The notes under the pieces are model-generated. The model saw only the letters and a list, made by a program, of their open reading frames with translations, was not told where the DNA came from and ran no database searches. From NCBI GenBank assembly GCA_003118195.1, contig BEXV01000279.1, forward strand, positions 73,871-137,870: a DNA stretch of 64,000 nucleotides. Reading direction: 5' to 3'. Shown in pieces: positions 1 to 12,200 of this stretch. How positions within the stretch are numbered: position 1 is the stretch's first letter; every line of letters begins with the position of its first letter. This stretch comes from Hemicentrotus pulcherrimus (lineage: Eukaryota; Echinodermata; Echinoidea; Camarodonta; Strongylocentrotidae). Both the position numbers and the translations under genes were made by a program.

Positions 1-404
1 CGATAAGCTATTCCCGTTAGGTAGGTATATATCACAACTACATATTCTGAAATTTTCAGGGTCGCAGCTACCATTGTACGGCTGTATGCGCTATTTGAAA
101 TTTATCAAAATTTATCGGGAGTACCGATAAATTTTTATTTTCATTTTTACTCGAAAGCAGAAGTGTTTTAGGGGCTAATTTTGTTAGTGCTTACTAAACA
201 TCTACAGGGGCATCCAAATATATTAAAATAGTAAAGATTCATTATCCACCAAATTTTCAAAATTTCCCAAAACTTTATATTACCTTTAATGTTTTGATTT
301 AAACATATATTTATTTTTATATGTTTGTTCTCCTTTGCTATGTTATCTTTATATGTATGTACATATGTTTTTGAATGCTTTTTATATGATTGTATGTTTG
401 ATGT

Positions 405-476
405 AAACTTGCATTTTTAGTCTTTGGACTTTTTGACAAATCATGAATAAAACCTTATTTGAATCTTGAATCTTGT
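405..476 (+). mobile_element. Possible 3' tail of a non-LTR retrotransposon
   Basis: A T-rich, AATAAA-containing stretch ends in a short tandem duplication of the word gaatctt. Many CR1/L2-like LINEs end in such short tandem words rather than a plain poly(A) tail. No reverse-transcriptase frame is visible upstream within the window, so this would be a heavily 5'-truncated copy. A chance duplication is a real alternative. Confidence 0.25.
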
Positions 477-716
477 AATTGACCACGTCTCGGTAAAGTT
501 ACAAACACTGTACACAAAAAGATTTATTTGGGACTACACGAACACGTGGCGTAAAAATCCTACCACCGAGTTTTACGATGTTACATGACATATTTAGAAT
601 ATGAAGGCATTTGAGGAGCCATGCTCTTCAGGGAACATGTCTTTTCTGATGTTCTTCCACACTTGCTTAATAAGAATGATAACGCTCACAAATTATTTTT
701 CACCTCTTCCCAGAAT

Positions 717-938
717 TCAACTTCTCTTTAAATGATTTACAATCTGCATCAAAATCCTCCAGTAATACTTTTTTTCATTTAAGAAATGGTCATTATAATT
801 CATACCTAAGTCTGTTTTTATCAATCTTGTGGCATGTACGTTCTTCGCAATATAGTAATCCTTTATTTTGTTCTTCATATTTTGCGTGAAGAAAATGGCG
901 TAAAATATCCCCCAATCTACAACACAAAACAGCACCAT
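717..938 (-). CDS. Unrecognised small ATG open frame, 73 codons
   Basis: The frame starts with a true ATG and ends in TGA. The translation begins MVLFCVVDWGIFYAIFF, a hydrophobic stretch that could act as a signal anchor, and continues as a basic, tyrosine-rich segment ending HLKRS. I recognise no family. There is no evident promoter, no clear splice sites and no neighbour that supports it. An open frame of this length can occur by chance in AT-rich DNA, so it is recorded only because it has an ATG and a non-repetitive composition. Confidence 0.12.
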   Translation of the reverse strand: MVLFCVVDWGIFYAIFFTQNMKNKIKDYYIAKNVHATRLIKTDLGMNYNDHFLNEKKYYWRILMQIVNHLKRS

Positions 939-2903
939 ATCACTATTTAGAACTTGTTATTTACAGCAAAAACAAGTAAATATACAGGGTCACTCCTTCA
1001 CACGATTCGTAATGAAAATGTATTCAGGGGTTTGATTCTCAATCAATTAATTTTTATTGTACTATTCCGTTGTCTCGATTCAACATTTTGTTCAAACTTT
1101 TACATGAAGTCCATATTTTGTACAATGTATATCATTTAAATGAGATAAAGACTACGTGTATGGTGTTCATATAGTTTTGTTTTTCCCTTTTACTTGTATT
1201 GCATTCGTCCTATTTATCTTACAACAACAGATGCATTTAGTGGTATATAACATTGTCATAATATAATGATAAACACAAGTTGGTTGCAGGCAGTAACCCT
1301 ATAATTATGCTCCAATTCGATTCTTCTCCTTCTGTTTCAATGCTCGCATTTCTTTGTGTCATCCCCTCTGTCATCCCAAATGATAAAATCGATGTTGTTC
1401 GTGTTCTTTTATACGATCTGTATTGATCACTCGTCGTAACCTATTGAATCTATCCACGGTTTCGCGTGGTTTCATCTCGTATAATGCAATGAGGTGGTGA
1501 AGAACGCGTTAGATCCGCCTTGCATGCCCTCGGGCCTTGTCTTCACTCTTCAGTGAAAGTTTTTATTCCATCTTCAGGGGTGTATGTCATGGATGAAGAG
1601 GCCCTTTAAACTTCTATTCAACTCACATGGCCACATAATTCACAATGTGTTTCGGGATATGTACGTGTAAAATAAAGTACCAAACGAAGATCAGACACAG
1701 GAACTTAAATAACAATGATAATAGTTGACGAATGCCCTTCAGAACTTAATATTTGTAATTATCATCACCATCACAAATGTTATTGATCTGATTTTTTTAA
1801 AACCCACTTCTTATGTGCATCTCCAACTCATCTGTTTTCTCATAATACTGTCTATGCTGTAGCCGCTGTCTTCATTGTCATCTCACCACCCTTGTTTTCT
1901 AACGATGAGTCCATTATTGGCATCAAGGCATCATGATACTGTGCGCCAGGTGATCCGACCTACCCTTCAGGAAATTAATAATGTAGAATGTACTTCTAAT
2001 ATAACATCCACTTTAATCTTTGGTTTAAGAAAAGGATTTTAAAGTTCAGATCTTACCGTTTTAGGAAACAACGACAATTGAAGCATAAACAAAATGAACT
2101 TCTTCAAAATATCTTCGAACTACTTAACACCTTCGTGCCTTGATAAACACGGTTGATTGGAAAGTTGAAAAGATGCTTTCCAAAAAGGGGGACGGGGGAT
2201 TATCAAAGCGTTATCATTTTGGTTAGTTTCTTGAGCGTCTATTTACATGTATGTTTTGTCTTCTCGTGGTGACATCGCCAGACACATGCCTGACAAAAGT
2301 ATTCGTCTGAAGAGTATTGCCACCAGAATACGGGGGTACGGGATTTATTTTCCAGTTGTGGAGTATTTTTAGCTTGTTTGTAAATAATAAATGAATATCG
2401 ACAAGACCAAGCTAAATTTAGCATCGTACATGATAACAAGGCATGCTTTGCTACTTGTAAACATTAGTGAAACGCCTTCCATTGAATGGAGCGGGGGGGG
2501 GGGTCATTATCGATTTAATTTTAAAGGGTACGTGAGCTGTCAGAAAAGCATATTAAAAGAGCAGAACAAAATTAATCTAAAAAATGCACACGGATTGTGA
2601 ACAGATTTATCTTTATTTCATTGATTCTACTTCTCTTATTTCATGTAAACAGTGTGTACTATGCTATGTGCTACAATGTGTAGGTAATCATTATTGAATA
2701 AACTGTGGGTAAAAAAATATTCGGTCCTCAAACGGATAACATTCATTTTGTTCCCTCAAACACGTTAAAGCTATAGCATTTGTGATTCTTCGTTTGGACT
2801 ACTCATCTTTTTTGGAGCAATAGAGTTAAAATCTTAGACTTATTATCATTATTTGTCATTGTGCAAACATAGAACAAGACAGTAAATCCTTTCGCAATAC
2901 TAC

Positions 2904-3445
2904 TTAAAGGTACTATGTCCTTTTTGCAGCCAACCTCAAATTCTGTAGAACTTTGCAGGAATTATGAATATGTCATGTATGTCCTATCTGTGAAATTTAA
3001 AACGTTAGCAGTGTCCTCATATTCAAATTATGGAAGGAAACCTGTTAACTTGCTAGACTTCACTTTCAGACACTATTGAGTGACTGACTGACTTTTTTTT
3101 CTTCTTTGGTAATAACATACATGAAAAGAGTTGTAAAGGGTACATGAGCATTTGTCTACATCAATAACCCACTTCTTGTGATGGCCAAGATTAAACTGAT
3201 TGAATCTTTGCGCAGCATAAAACGTATGACCATTCGGTACAATTGTCTGAAAATCAAGACTATTACTTTTGGGCTCTATAGCCCTAAAGTCGATTTGACA
3301 ACTAATAGTCGTTATTTTCCCACTTGAAGACATTTTCAAGCCCCACCTTTTTTAGGGAAGTTCTAAATTAGTATTATCTTTCAAACGCAGTTGGAATTTA
3401 ACTTTTTATTTTTTTTGGCCTGCAAATGGGACATAGTACCTTTAA
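2904..3445 (+). mobile_element. TTAA-flanked non-autonomous DNA transposon (MITE-like), longer copy
   Basis: The two ends form perfect 17-base terminal inverted repeats, TTAAAGGTACTATGTCC and its complement. The similarity continues imperfectly for about 12 more bases (TTTGCAG). TTAA sits at both edges, as expected for TTAA-specific transposons such as the piggyBac superfamily; that assignment is inferred from the target site only. The 542-bp body encodes no transposase that I recognise. An open frame on the minus strand inside it (about 3073-3333) shows no known domain. Confidence 0.75.
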
Positions 3446-4467
3446 AGTAACGTAGACATTTATCATTATAAGAAGCATTTAAAGCGGGTGCCCATGAATG
3501 TTATCTATCAGGTTCTATGTAATTATAGTGGCGCCACTGTTATTCATCAATGTAACCTCAAGTGTTTGTTCAAATCATCAGCAACGGAAGCCCACTCCAA
3601 CATTTACCCTTCTCGGTTCTTTTCCTTGCAGGGCGGATTCTGTGTGCATGGGGGAAGTGGGGCACCATTCCGAAATATTACATAATAATTTAAGGCGTCA
3701 TTCTTTTGACGTTGTATTTCAAAAGATGCCATGAACGGGTTATGCCTCGAAATCCACAAAATTATGCCCCCTTGGCGATTGAAGAATGTTCAAGGTGTCG
3801 TGTCAGCAAGGAAAGATGAATTTCGACATTCTCTCATGATTATCATCTTAACATCGTCTTATTCTTTTGTGTGGTTTTAGGATTTGTGTCAATTTGGATC
3901 TGGGGATTATGTGCTTGTGAACTAAGCTGCTCTACCAAACGTATTGTAAGGGTGTCGTCTATATGACCCTCAAAGGGATTGATGAAATCAAGAAGAGCGG
4001 AGCCTTATCAATATTGCACGAGATATCCTCTTCAGCATTCTATTTTTTTTTTGTCTCCGATCGCTTGTCAATTTTATTTCTTTCTCGGTAATAAGCCGTA
4101 TCAAGTCATTGCAGTAATGCACTTTGACATATTTGCTATTGGATAAAAAGAGTCGTTATACACTACAATAGAGTGTTAATATCCCTCCCAATCACCTTGT
4201 CATCAATATTATCATTGATCCGAGTTTATTTATTTTTTCAATATTTGTATGAATTCAGTAATAATATTTGATTTTCGATTTCCCTTAAGAAAATACTTTT
4301 AGAGCGTTGGAAATGTGCCAACACAAACGAAAAATAAAGAACTCTGTGGAAGGGAACACAATTAATAATGATTTTTAATTATACTGTCCATCAATCATCC
4401 TCATCTTATACCCCCGATTAAAAAAAAATGATGAAAACTGTTTGTTTATCTTATTATTAACGCGGCT

Positions 4468-4558
4468 TTAAAGGTACTATGTCCCATTTCGGCAGGCCAA
4501 AACAATGATTATTCTACAGAATTTGAAGTTGGCTGCAAAAGGGACATAGTACCTTTAA
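4468..4558 (-). mobile_element. Internally deleted, inverted copy of the TTAA element
   Basis: This 91-bp element carries the same terminal repeats as the element at 2904-3445, again bounded by TTAA. Its first 30 bases match the complement of the right end of the long copy (with the GGCAGGCCAA segment). Its last 50 bases match the complement of the left end (CAGAATTTGAAGTTGGCTGC). It is therefore the same family in opposite orientation with about 450 bp of interior missing. Confidence 0.75.
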
Positions 4559-5399
4559 GGGACACCAATCGATTTGTTTTCTTGCCCGCCGACGTGCTTT
4601 CAAAATCATCTTCCATAACCTTAGCGAAACATGCACGAAAGCCTTTAAGCGATAAAAGGGAAATTAGACAAGCAAAACCATTTCATTTCTTTCTAACTTC
4701 ACGGCTTCGACACTCAGCATGCCGATTTCCTATTCCATTATAACGCCCCCAATCGGTGAGGTTTATTATATAGGTATTAGGGTTAGAAAAGTAGGTTAGT
4801 AGTACTCTATGGCTACACCATGCAGGTGAAGGTTCTGACATTCGGAATCCATGATTCTCTGGCCGAAGGGAGGAGTATCACAGTTTCAGCAGGAGGGGCA
4901 CAAGTCAGTACATTTCTGATAAGGACGCATGCTAGCAAGCTCCCTCCACCATGACAACAACCTACGGNCACAGGTAGCTAGGGCGGATTTAGTTTTGTCA
5001 CATGGGGCTAGGGGCACTTTCAACCTCATGTGTTTTGGATCACCCACTGATACTACATCGGTATCAGTCGAAAAATTCTCTTGGGCCCGTCTTGGGCCTG
5101 GGAATTAAAAATAAATTGTGTGAGTGTTGAAGAAACCTCCTTTTTAATACTTTGTGATGGGAGGTGGGAATATCAGGGAGATTATGTAGCCTCGATTGGC
5201 AACATTGTCATGATTTGTTTCCATGTAAAATAAAAATGTTATTTACCATTACACTTAGAGCCTTTCCTGCTTAAAGATACACACTAACTTGTACCATAGA
5301 CCTACACAGGCCTACACTCGCTCTTTCCGTAAGTCCCTTTGATTTAGCCGCGGCTTGTGGTATACCTCCCAAACTCCAAGTTTGCCACACTTCTGTTAT

Positions 5400-5560
5400 G
5401 GGAACAAGCTAAAAAGCGACCAATCGCAAAGCGAGAAATCGACACTACGTCACAATAATATGTGGGGTGCGTGCCATCTACGTATACGACGAAGATGCGG
5501 AGGCGGCGTTATATGCGCGCGCGCGTGTACATTGTGCGAGTACCAGCTGATATCGCAATT
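5400..5560 (+). promoter_or_regulatory. Probable promoter region of the RHOU-like gene
   Basis: This is the most CpG-rich part of the left end of the window. It contains a CCAAT box at 5420-5424 within GCGACCAATCGC, a CRE-like TACGTCA at 5446-5452, a GC-rich AGGCGGCG at 5501-5508, a TATA-like TTATATG at 5509-5515 and an alternating GC tract just after it. It lies about 0.5 kb upstream of the start codon on the same strand. The transcription start is not visible from sequence; a start between about 5540 and 5650 would fit. A 5' UTR intron cannot be excluded. Confidence 0.45.
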
Positions 5561-5938
5561 GGAGTTCATACAACATAGACAACCATTCGGGAAACGTCCT
5601 TCTGAGGAGAATCACGCACGTCCATTTCAGTCTACCACCTCCGATTCCAGTTAATACCAGTTTAGAACAGACCTGCATTTTAAAAGTTTGTTTGGATATT
5701 TCATGGAATATTTCAATACTAAAGTAGCTAGCTAGCTAAGCAAGATTTGAGCCTAGCCTCCACATGATCATACAGATAAGCTGGCCGTATACAAGCATCA
5801 AACTTCAGCGAGGTCGAGACGGGATTCCACCAAACTTCAACTCCACTCTCCAGACCAACTTCCAACTTAAGGCCTACAACAGTTCTTTTACCAAACTGAC
5901 GACGTTTTATTATTAAAACGTTATCATTGTTTTCATTT

Positions 5939-5998
5939 ATGTTTGGATTACAAAGAGGACACTACTCACTCCACATGTCGAAGTCTCGATGGTGCTAG
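5939..5998 (+). other. Upstream ORF in the probable 5' leader, 19 codons
   Basis: An ATG at 5939 opens a 19-codon frame (begins [10 protein letters not shown], contains a second ATG at 5975) that stops with TAG at 5996-5998, 74 bases before the chosen start of the GTPase. If the transcript starts upstream of 5939, ribosomes would meet this frame first. That could reduce translation of the main frame. Neither transcript extent nor use is known. Confidence 0.3.
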
Positions 5999-6072
5999 CT
6001 GGTTTTTCAAAGGAATATCGGGACGTTGGTTCTTTTCACGACCAAGTAGGACAGAACGGGGAAGGTGCCGCA

Positions 6073-6298
6073 ATGCCACCGAACGTCCAACCCAGAGCTT
6101 CGGCTACACACCCACCGAGCACACCGAGTAGTTTTGTGCTGAGGGCCGATTCAGATGACGATCTCATTCAGTGTGATACCAAACTAAAATGTGTTCTAGT
6201 TGGGGATGGGGCAGTTGGAAAGACAAGTCTCGTCGTTAGCTACACAACAAATGGGTACCCAGTGCAGTATGTTCCAACAGCATTTGATAATTACTCAG
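6073..6298 (+). CDS. RHOU: RHOU-like exon 1 (N-terminus, P-loop, switch I)
   Basis: It encodes residues 1-75 plus one base of codon 76. The first 35 residues are a proline/serine-rich and then acidic extension (PPSTPSS, DSDDD). This is the place where vertebrate RHOU has its SH3-binding proline-rich N-terminus, but here only short PP pairs remain. The P-loop and switch I follow. The donor is TACTCAG|gtaatt. In the same frame the sequence is open back to a TAA at 5914-5916. Confidence 0.93.
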
Positions 6299-9200
6299 GT
6301 AATTGAACATCAATTTCTTCAAGTAAACTTGTAACTTATCAAAATATTATTGTACAGTCATCATAGGGTCTAATTCAGTTGGATCTTTATGGGAACATGC
6401 ATTTTTGGATATTTATTAACAATCAGTATTGAATAACAGAGGGAGTTGAATGCAGTCTGGTTGTATTGAATACAGTATGTTTGTCATTTATTGTTAATTA
6501 AGTATTTTCTCCATGTTTGAATATTTCTTTTCCAAATATTTTCATACAAGTGTACATTGATTTTTTGTTTTATTACTACTGTTGTTATAACCTACCAGAA
6601 TAAGTTACTTCTCATTGTTAAGATGTTTTGATAGTTAACCAACATTTCACAATGGCCATGATACCTACATTTTAAGGCCCAAACTGTGATCTGTCATGTT
6701 TGCAATATGTGGTTCTCCCTCAAACTCGATGTAACCAAGGATGCATATTAAGTTGCGTGTGGCAACACTTACCCCCATGACCATACAATAGAACAATACA
6801 GATCAGCAGTACAGGCAGATGGCATCCAGACTAAACAATCGAACATATCCTTTGTGGCTATTATTGATTTGTCTAAATCCTCTTTTGGTGACAGGGGATG
6901 CTACAGGACGCTGCAAGGATGGGTATTTTTATTGTCTAAACTAATTGTATGAGCATCCTGGTGGTTAGTTACTATTGTGTAATGGTGCTTCACTCCTCGA
7001 TTCGGTTACAATGACTGGAAATGTTTTTTAAAAAATCACTGTGAAACTGTGTTGGTGATCTTCATAGATATAGTTCAATGTGTCCCATATGCACACAGAT
7101 GTGTAAAAAAAAAATTTTTTTCTTTTTTTTTCAGCTTGCCTTAGTAGTGTACATACATGTACTTAAACTTTGAAAATGAAGATTTTCAGATTCACTTGAT
7201 CGGAACAACCCAGCCCCCACCAAAAAAAAGAAGTGAAAACCAAGGAAAAAGATCAGGATTTGATTCATGTACAGTAGTGTTTCTGTTGGCTCATGCCTTT
7301 TTGTATCCTGATTTATGACATCTTAAGAGAATAAGATTATCCATGATAATCTTATATTCATTTGAAGGGACTACGAGGATTTTCCAAAAAATTAAATCAC
7401 CCCACCCATACTAGAAGAAGCGTTGAAGGTAAACTTAGTGTTATGCATCACCATTCATCATGGGTTTTTGTGGGCATGCTTTGTGGCCATTCAGATTGGG
7501 AACAACTTGTAGCCTTTCAAGGCAAGGCATGATTCACTCTCCTATTGATGAGCACACTAAGATGCTTAAATTGCGTCATTGTATTCCCAGGAATAGGGAT
7601 GGGAGAGCGAGAAAAAAAAAGGACTCTCCTTTGGGTTTCTTTTGTTACTATCAGGCTTTTCACCATGATACAATATGACTGTAGAGAATGACTCTAAACC
7701 CTTCAGGTTATGTTTTGTTGACTAACACAGTGAGACTTGCATGTAAGGAAAATCCATGCCCCTTCACTGCAGTAGGGCAGAGAGGGCAATGAACTGGATT
7801 TAAGCATTAAAAAAAAAAAGTTTGATCCTCTTTTTCTCTTCTTTCATGGTTATCTGTCAATTCCACTCAATTATTATTACAAAATCTTGAAATAGGTTAA
7901 TGAAAATTCCACATGTACATTAAATTGATTTAATATTCCTCTTTCTTTTTCTATTTCAGTAGTCATAAGAGTTGATGAAAAACCGATCAAGCTTCAAATA
8001 TGTGACACTGCCGGGCAGGTAAGATTATTATTAATTACGAAGATTCCACATTGTATTGAATTTGTGTAATAATAAAACCAATTGATTTATTCGTACAAAT
8101 TCTGAATTTTTTTTCTAAAATTGCTAATAATATATTTTAAGTTTTTAAACAAAACATAAAATTATAATCTCTAAATAGTTATCATTACAGGGTACATATA
8201 CCATAACAATAGCACTTAATTCACGATTTGGAAAACCTCAGTTTAATATGCTGTGGATATACATTGTAGGGCAATCAGTACACACGCAATTAACGCATTG
8301 TGTGGAGACACTATTCATGCACGGTTGAGGGTATATTTACTTAAATGAATCATCGACAAGTCAGCACCTACTCAACTGTATTAAAGATAACAAATTTTGC
8401 ATTGTGTAATGTACATTTACATCACAAATGGACAGTTTGTGAAAATTGGAAGGAACAGCAAGGAATATATTAAGTGAAGTCAAGTTTTTAGGTCTTCTAT
8501 GTTTCTGTTAGATTAAAGTGTTTTATTAAATGCCTCCAAATTGAAAACGAGCACAACAAAACAAACTTGTCCCTACATCAGTATAGACTCTTTTGCCAAC
8601 CATCTAGGTTTGATTAGACAACATTATGTACAGTGTCAGCAAATACAAGAATAACTTTGAAGGCCCTGCATAACAATTATTTCTGAATTTAATTTTGAGG
8701 GACTGAATTTGTAGTGTTCAAGTTTAGCCAAATAAACAGAGCTAACAGTGGTAGCCTAATCAGATCATGGCGCCATGGCTTCAATACCCTGCTGTGTGCC
8801 AAACTCTATACCGCCCATGTTTAGACAAGTTTTTGTTGGCCTCAGCCCATGCAGCTGAGTTTGTAAGCGTGAAGAATCGGGCACGGCACGATTCAAGTAA
8901 CACGATTGGAATAATATCTTACATGTATTGTGCTCCAAAACCCAGGTGAAATACCGGGTGTCAGAATGGAGGTGAAATGTTTGCCCAATCATTCAGAAGC
9001 TTGTGAAATGTTTTGACTGTAGGGTTCCTGTTTTTGTGGAAAGGTTGGTGTTTGAAATCCTTGGACTAGGAAGTGTCATGTTTCATTATGTGATAGGAAT
9101 GTTCTGAATCACTACAGATTTTTGTACAATGAAGGTGCTCACTTTAAACCTCCCACGTCTTGGAAAAAAATATGTTTGGAAACAAACAGGCACAACACAC

Positions 9201-12200
9201 AATACATGCAGGCCTATATTGTAGTTGTACCAACTGATGTTTCAGGTTCATGTTACCCATAGACTTTACATTTCCATTTGTCTGCATCCTGTCATGACAC
9301 TTTTGTTGAAACAATATTGTCATAAACCATTCATTGGGCCTCTTTTGTGACCTCCCAAGTGTTATTGTCTACACTTCAATAGAATTGGAAATACAAAATT
9401 TGTTTGACACCAAACTACTGTACCAGTATATGGTTTGTTGATGTGCTGATACTTCTAGTTTTCTTTCTGTTTAATCACTGGTACTCACTGAGTGACTTGT
9501 ACTTCAGCAAATAAGCCCCATGATACCAGTGTTCCCAGCAAAATCCTTTATGCATTTTTAGAATGTGCTTGTAACACTACACCTTGCAAAAAGGGACTGC
9601 TCAAAATGACTGGTACAAATTGCAGACATGTCATTCAGTGTTCTGTAGAATGTTTGAATGCATTGATCTAAACTGTACATGTTTGTTTCAGACCCAAGTC
9701 ATTGCAAGTTGTACTATGTCCTAGCCATTTGCCTCCCATGTATAATTCCTGGATTTTCATTGATGATTATTCCGGAATTTCATGTCTTGTGTGCACTGGT
9801 AGTGAATGATCCTTGCAGAAGTATGGGGAGAATTTATCACCTGGAGGCCACACTTTACCACTATAAAAGATTTGTGGAAAAGATTAGCTGTGACGTAAAT
9901 ATTTTTTGATAAATTCTTATTGCCTGTGGGTAAATCCAATCATTTCAGTTAGATGCGGTTTTATGAAAAAAAGTCATCGATTGAACTCTTTGAAAACTTT
10001 GCAGTATACAAGGAAGGTTGAAATTTTGAAAACCACAGATGTATGGGACATGCACAAACAGAACATACAGAGCAGTTTAGTAGGCACAATTCAACATTTT
10101 GCTCATGGATCCAAAACAAAGAATGTGAACCTTGGTAGACAGGAAAGAGGGAACATTATCTTGAAATTATTCCCAAGCATTCCTGGGGAAGGAATTCCAA
10201 TCCCTTTGTAAAACTTGACAGTGTTTATTTAAGACTCAACTAATCCATTCACCAAACTTCCCAGCCCCATTCATCATTCAGCATATTCCCCTCCCTCTAT
10301 TTATGACAATGATTATTTATAGTTAATGAGATGCAAACTCAATATACCTAACATACCTCCCTGGAAAGGGATTTTTATTCTGCACAATGGCAATATCCCT
10401 TGAACAAATTCAAGGGGTGTACATGTCAGCCCCCTAGCCCTCCAAGGGGTAGAGTTCATTGTATTCAGACAGAAGCAGTGAATGAACCCTGAAATCTTAC
10501 ACCACAGTTGCCCTGTGCTCTGGCCCTGCTGTGATGTGGAAGGCACCATGACCATGTCTGGAATGACCAAGGTTCCTATTACGGTTCACACTCTGGTTTC
10601 ATAAATTTAGGAAGCACTGAAACTGCACTTGGTAATGCCTAATGGTAGGAACCAATGATAGTATAATTAACATAAAAATGGGAGGATGGTTTATCAATTT
10701 GAAACATTTTTGTCTCCTTAACTAATGTGCCATTAGGGAGAAAAAATATACTTCATTTGATCTTATTAGCATACATGTGTACATGTAATTCATAAGTTCT
10801 TGACATGATATACATTTACACACAATCCTATAGGGTTGAGTAGGGTTCAGCAATACAATAGGAGAGCACTTATCACCAATGATATTGGTTCCTGTTCTGT
10901 GGTTTAGGAGGTAATTTTGTGGTTTGCATCATTTACCCATCTTACTACATGTACAGAGCAGCAAGGATGGTGATGAATAGCACCACTGCACTCCACTGTG
11001 TAAAATGAAAACAAATATTTGCAGCCAGGTTGCAGTCTTGCAGAAGATGCCCTTTCCAAGCCATTGTTCGTAGAGAATGGTACAAAGTATGAAATATAGA
11101 ACACAGGGACTATGACCTTGACTCGCGGTTCAACAGACAATGCACACTGTATTTCTGAGCGGAAGTTATTGGCAAATGTATTGTATGTAGAAAAAGAAAG
11201 AAAGGGAAGGAAAAAACAAATAACAATAAATACCATACCACTGAAAGGGATGCTTCTTGTTGTTGTGTGGGCTCCTATAGCTTGGGTCTCTATCAGGCTA
11301 ATTGGCTAAAACTAGAGGTTATTCAAAGTTTCCTACACGTATTACATTGGCTTGCAATGATGCACTATACAGTTTTTATGTCTCGCTAGATTATCTCTTC
11401 TGTAAAATGCCATGTATTTTCTGACATGGTATAATACCCGATCACTTGAATCAGGATGAATGAAAATATATGCAGTAAGCAAGCAGGAAAAGCAACAGCC
11501 TCAGACTGAAAATAAAAACACCTTAATTCTTACTATTTTATTTCAAGAAAGCGGGGAATTATAAAAATGGAAATACAATATCAGTTTTATTTTACATGAC
11601 TTAAATCATTATGCATGCAGTGACAAGTAGTTTCGCCTTGCATATACTTGTATAGCCATGTACATAATGTACTTTGGCCTCTGGAAAGCGACATGTATTG
11701 AACTACACCTACGCAAAAAAATAGGTAAACATTACAAGCTGAGACTGTGTAAACTCACCAACCCCTGTGTGTCATATTTTGGCAAATTGCTGTTGATTCA
11801 ATATGTAGTCAAATAAAAAGCTTGTTTGAATAGTCCGTTTGAAGCCAATTATGATTTTTTTGTAGAACCAGTGGATTTTGGTCCAAAATGTATCGGCAAT
11901 TTATAGTTCTTCTCAATTTCGTGACATACAAGTACACGTGTATCATAGTGGTCTATATCTCGTTCTCAGCATAGAGACCTATATTCTAAGTCTCTTTGAT
12001 ATAACAAAAGGAATTTCCATGTAGGCGCCAGGTATTGTGTGTCAAGGAAATGAAAAGGTGTCATATGAAAGCATCTCTATCATTGCCCTTTTCTGAAGAC
12101 CTTATTTCCTAATATTAGTAGTGGCGCTATATCCATGCACCAGATTGTTTAGCTGTGAAATTGCATAGGCGTATGGTGTTAGTGGCTGATGGAATCAAAG

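Larger units (their letters stand above)
1..5399. other. Intergenic region upstream of the RHOU-like gene
   Basis: AT-rich DNA with no exon that I can recognise. It holds a retrotransposon-like tail near 405-476, a small unrecognised ATG frame at 717-938 (minus), a poly-G run near 2492-2502, and two related TTAA-flanked elements (2904-3445 and 4468-4558), each listed separately. One undetermined base lies at 4968. The rest shows no clear structure. Confidence 0.7.

Noticed and set aside
4740..5000. TTAGGG-like word near 4780 considered as a telomere-type repeat
   Set aside because: Only a single isolated copy is present, with no tandem array.
5943..6131. 62-codon frame overlapping RHOU exon 1
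   Set aside because: It starts on TTG and is a shadow of the real frame; the product is not protein-like.
9906..10211. 101-codon frame in RHOU intron 2
   Set aside because: It starts on TTG, matches no known family and lies inside a well supported intron.
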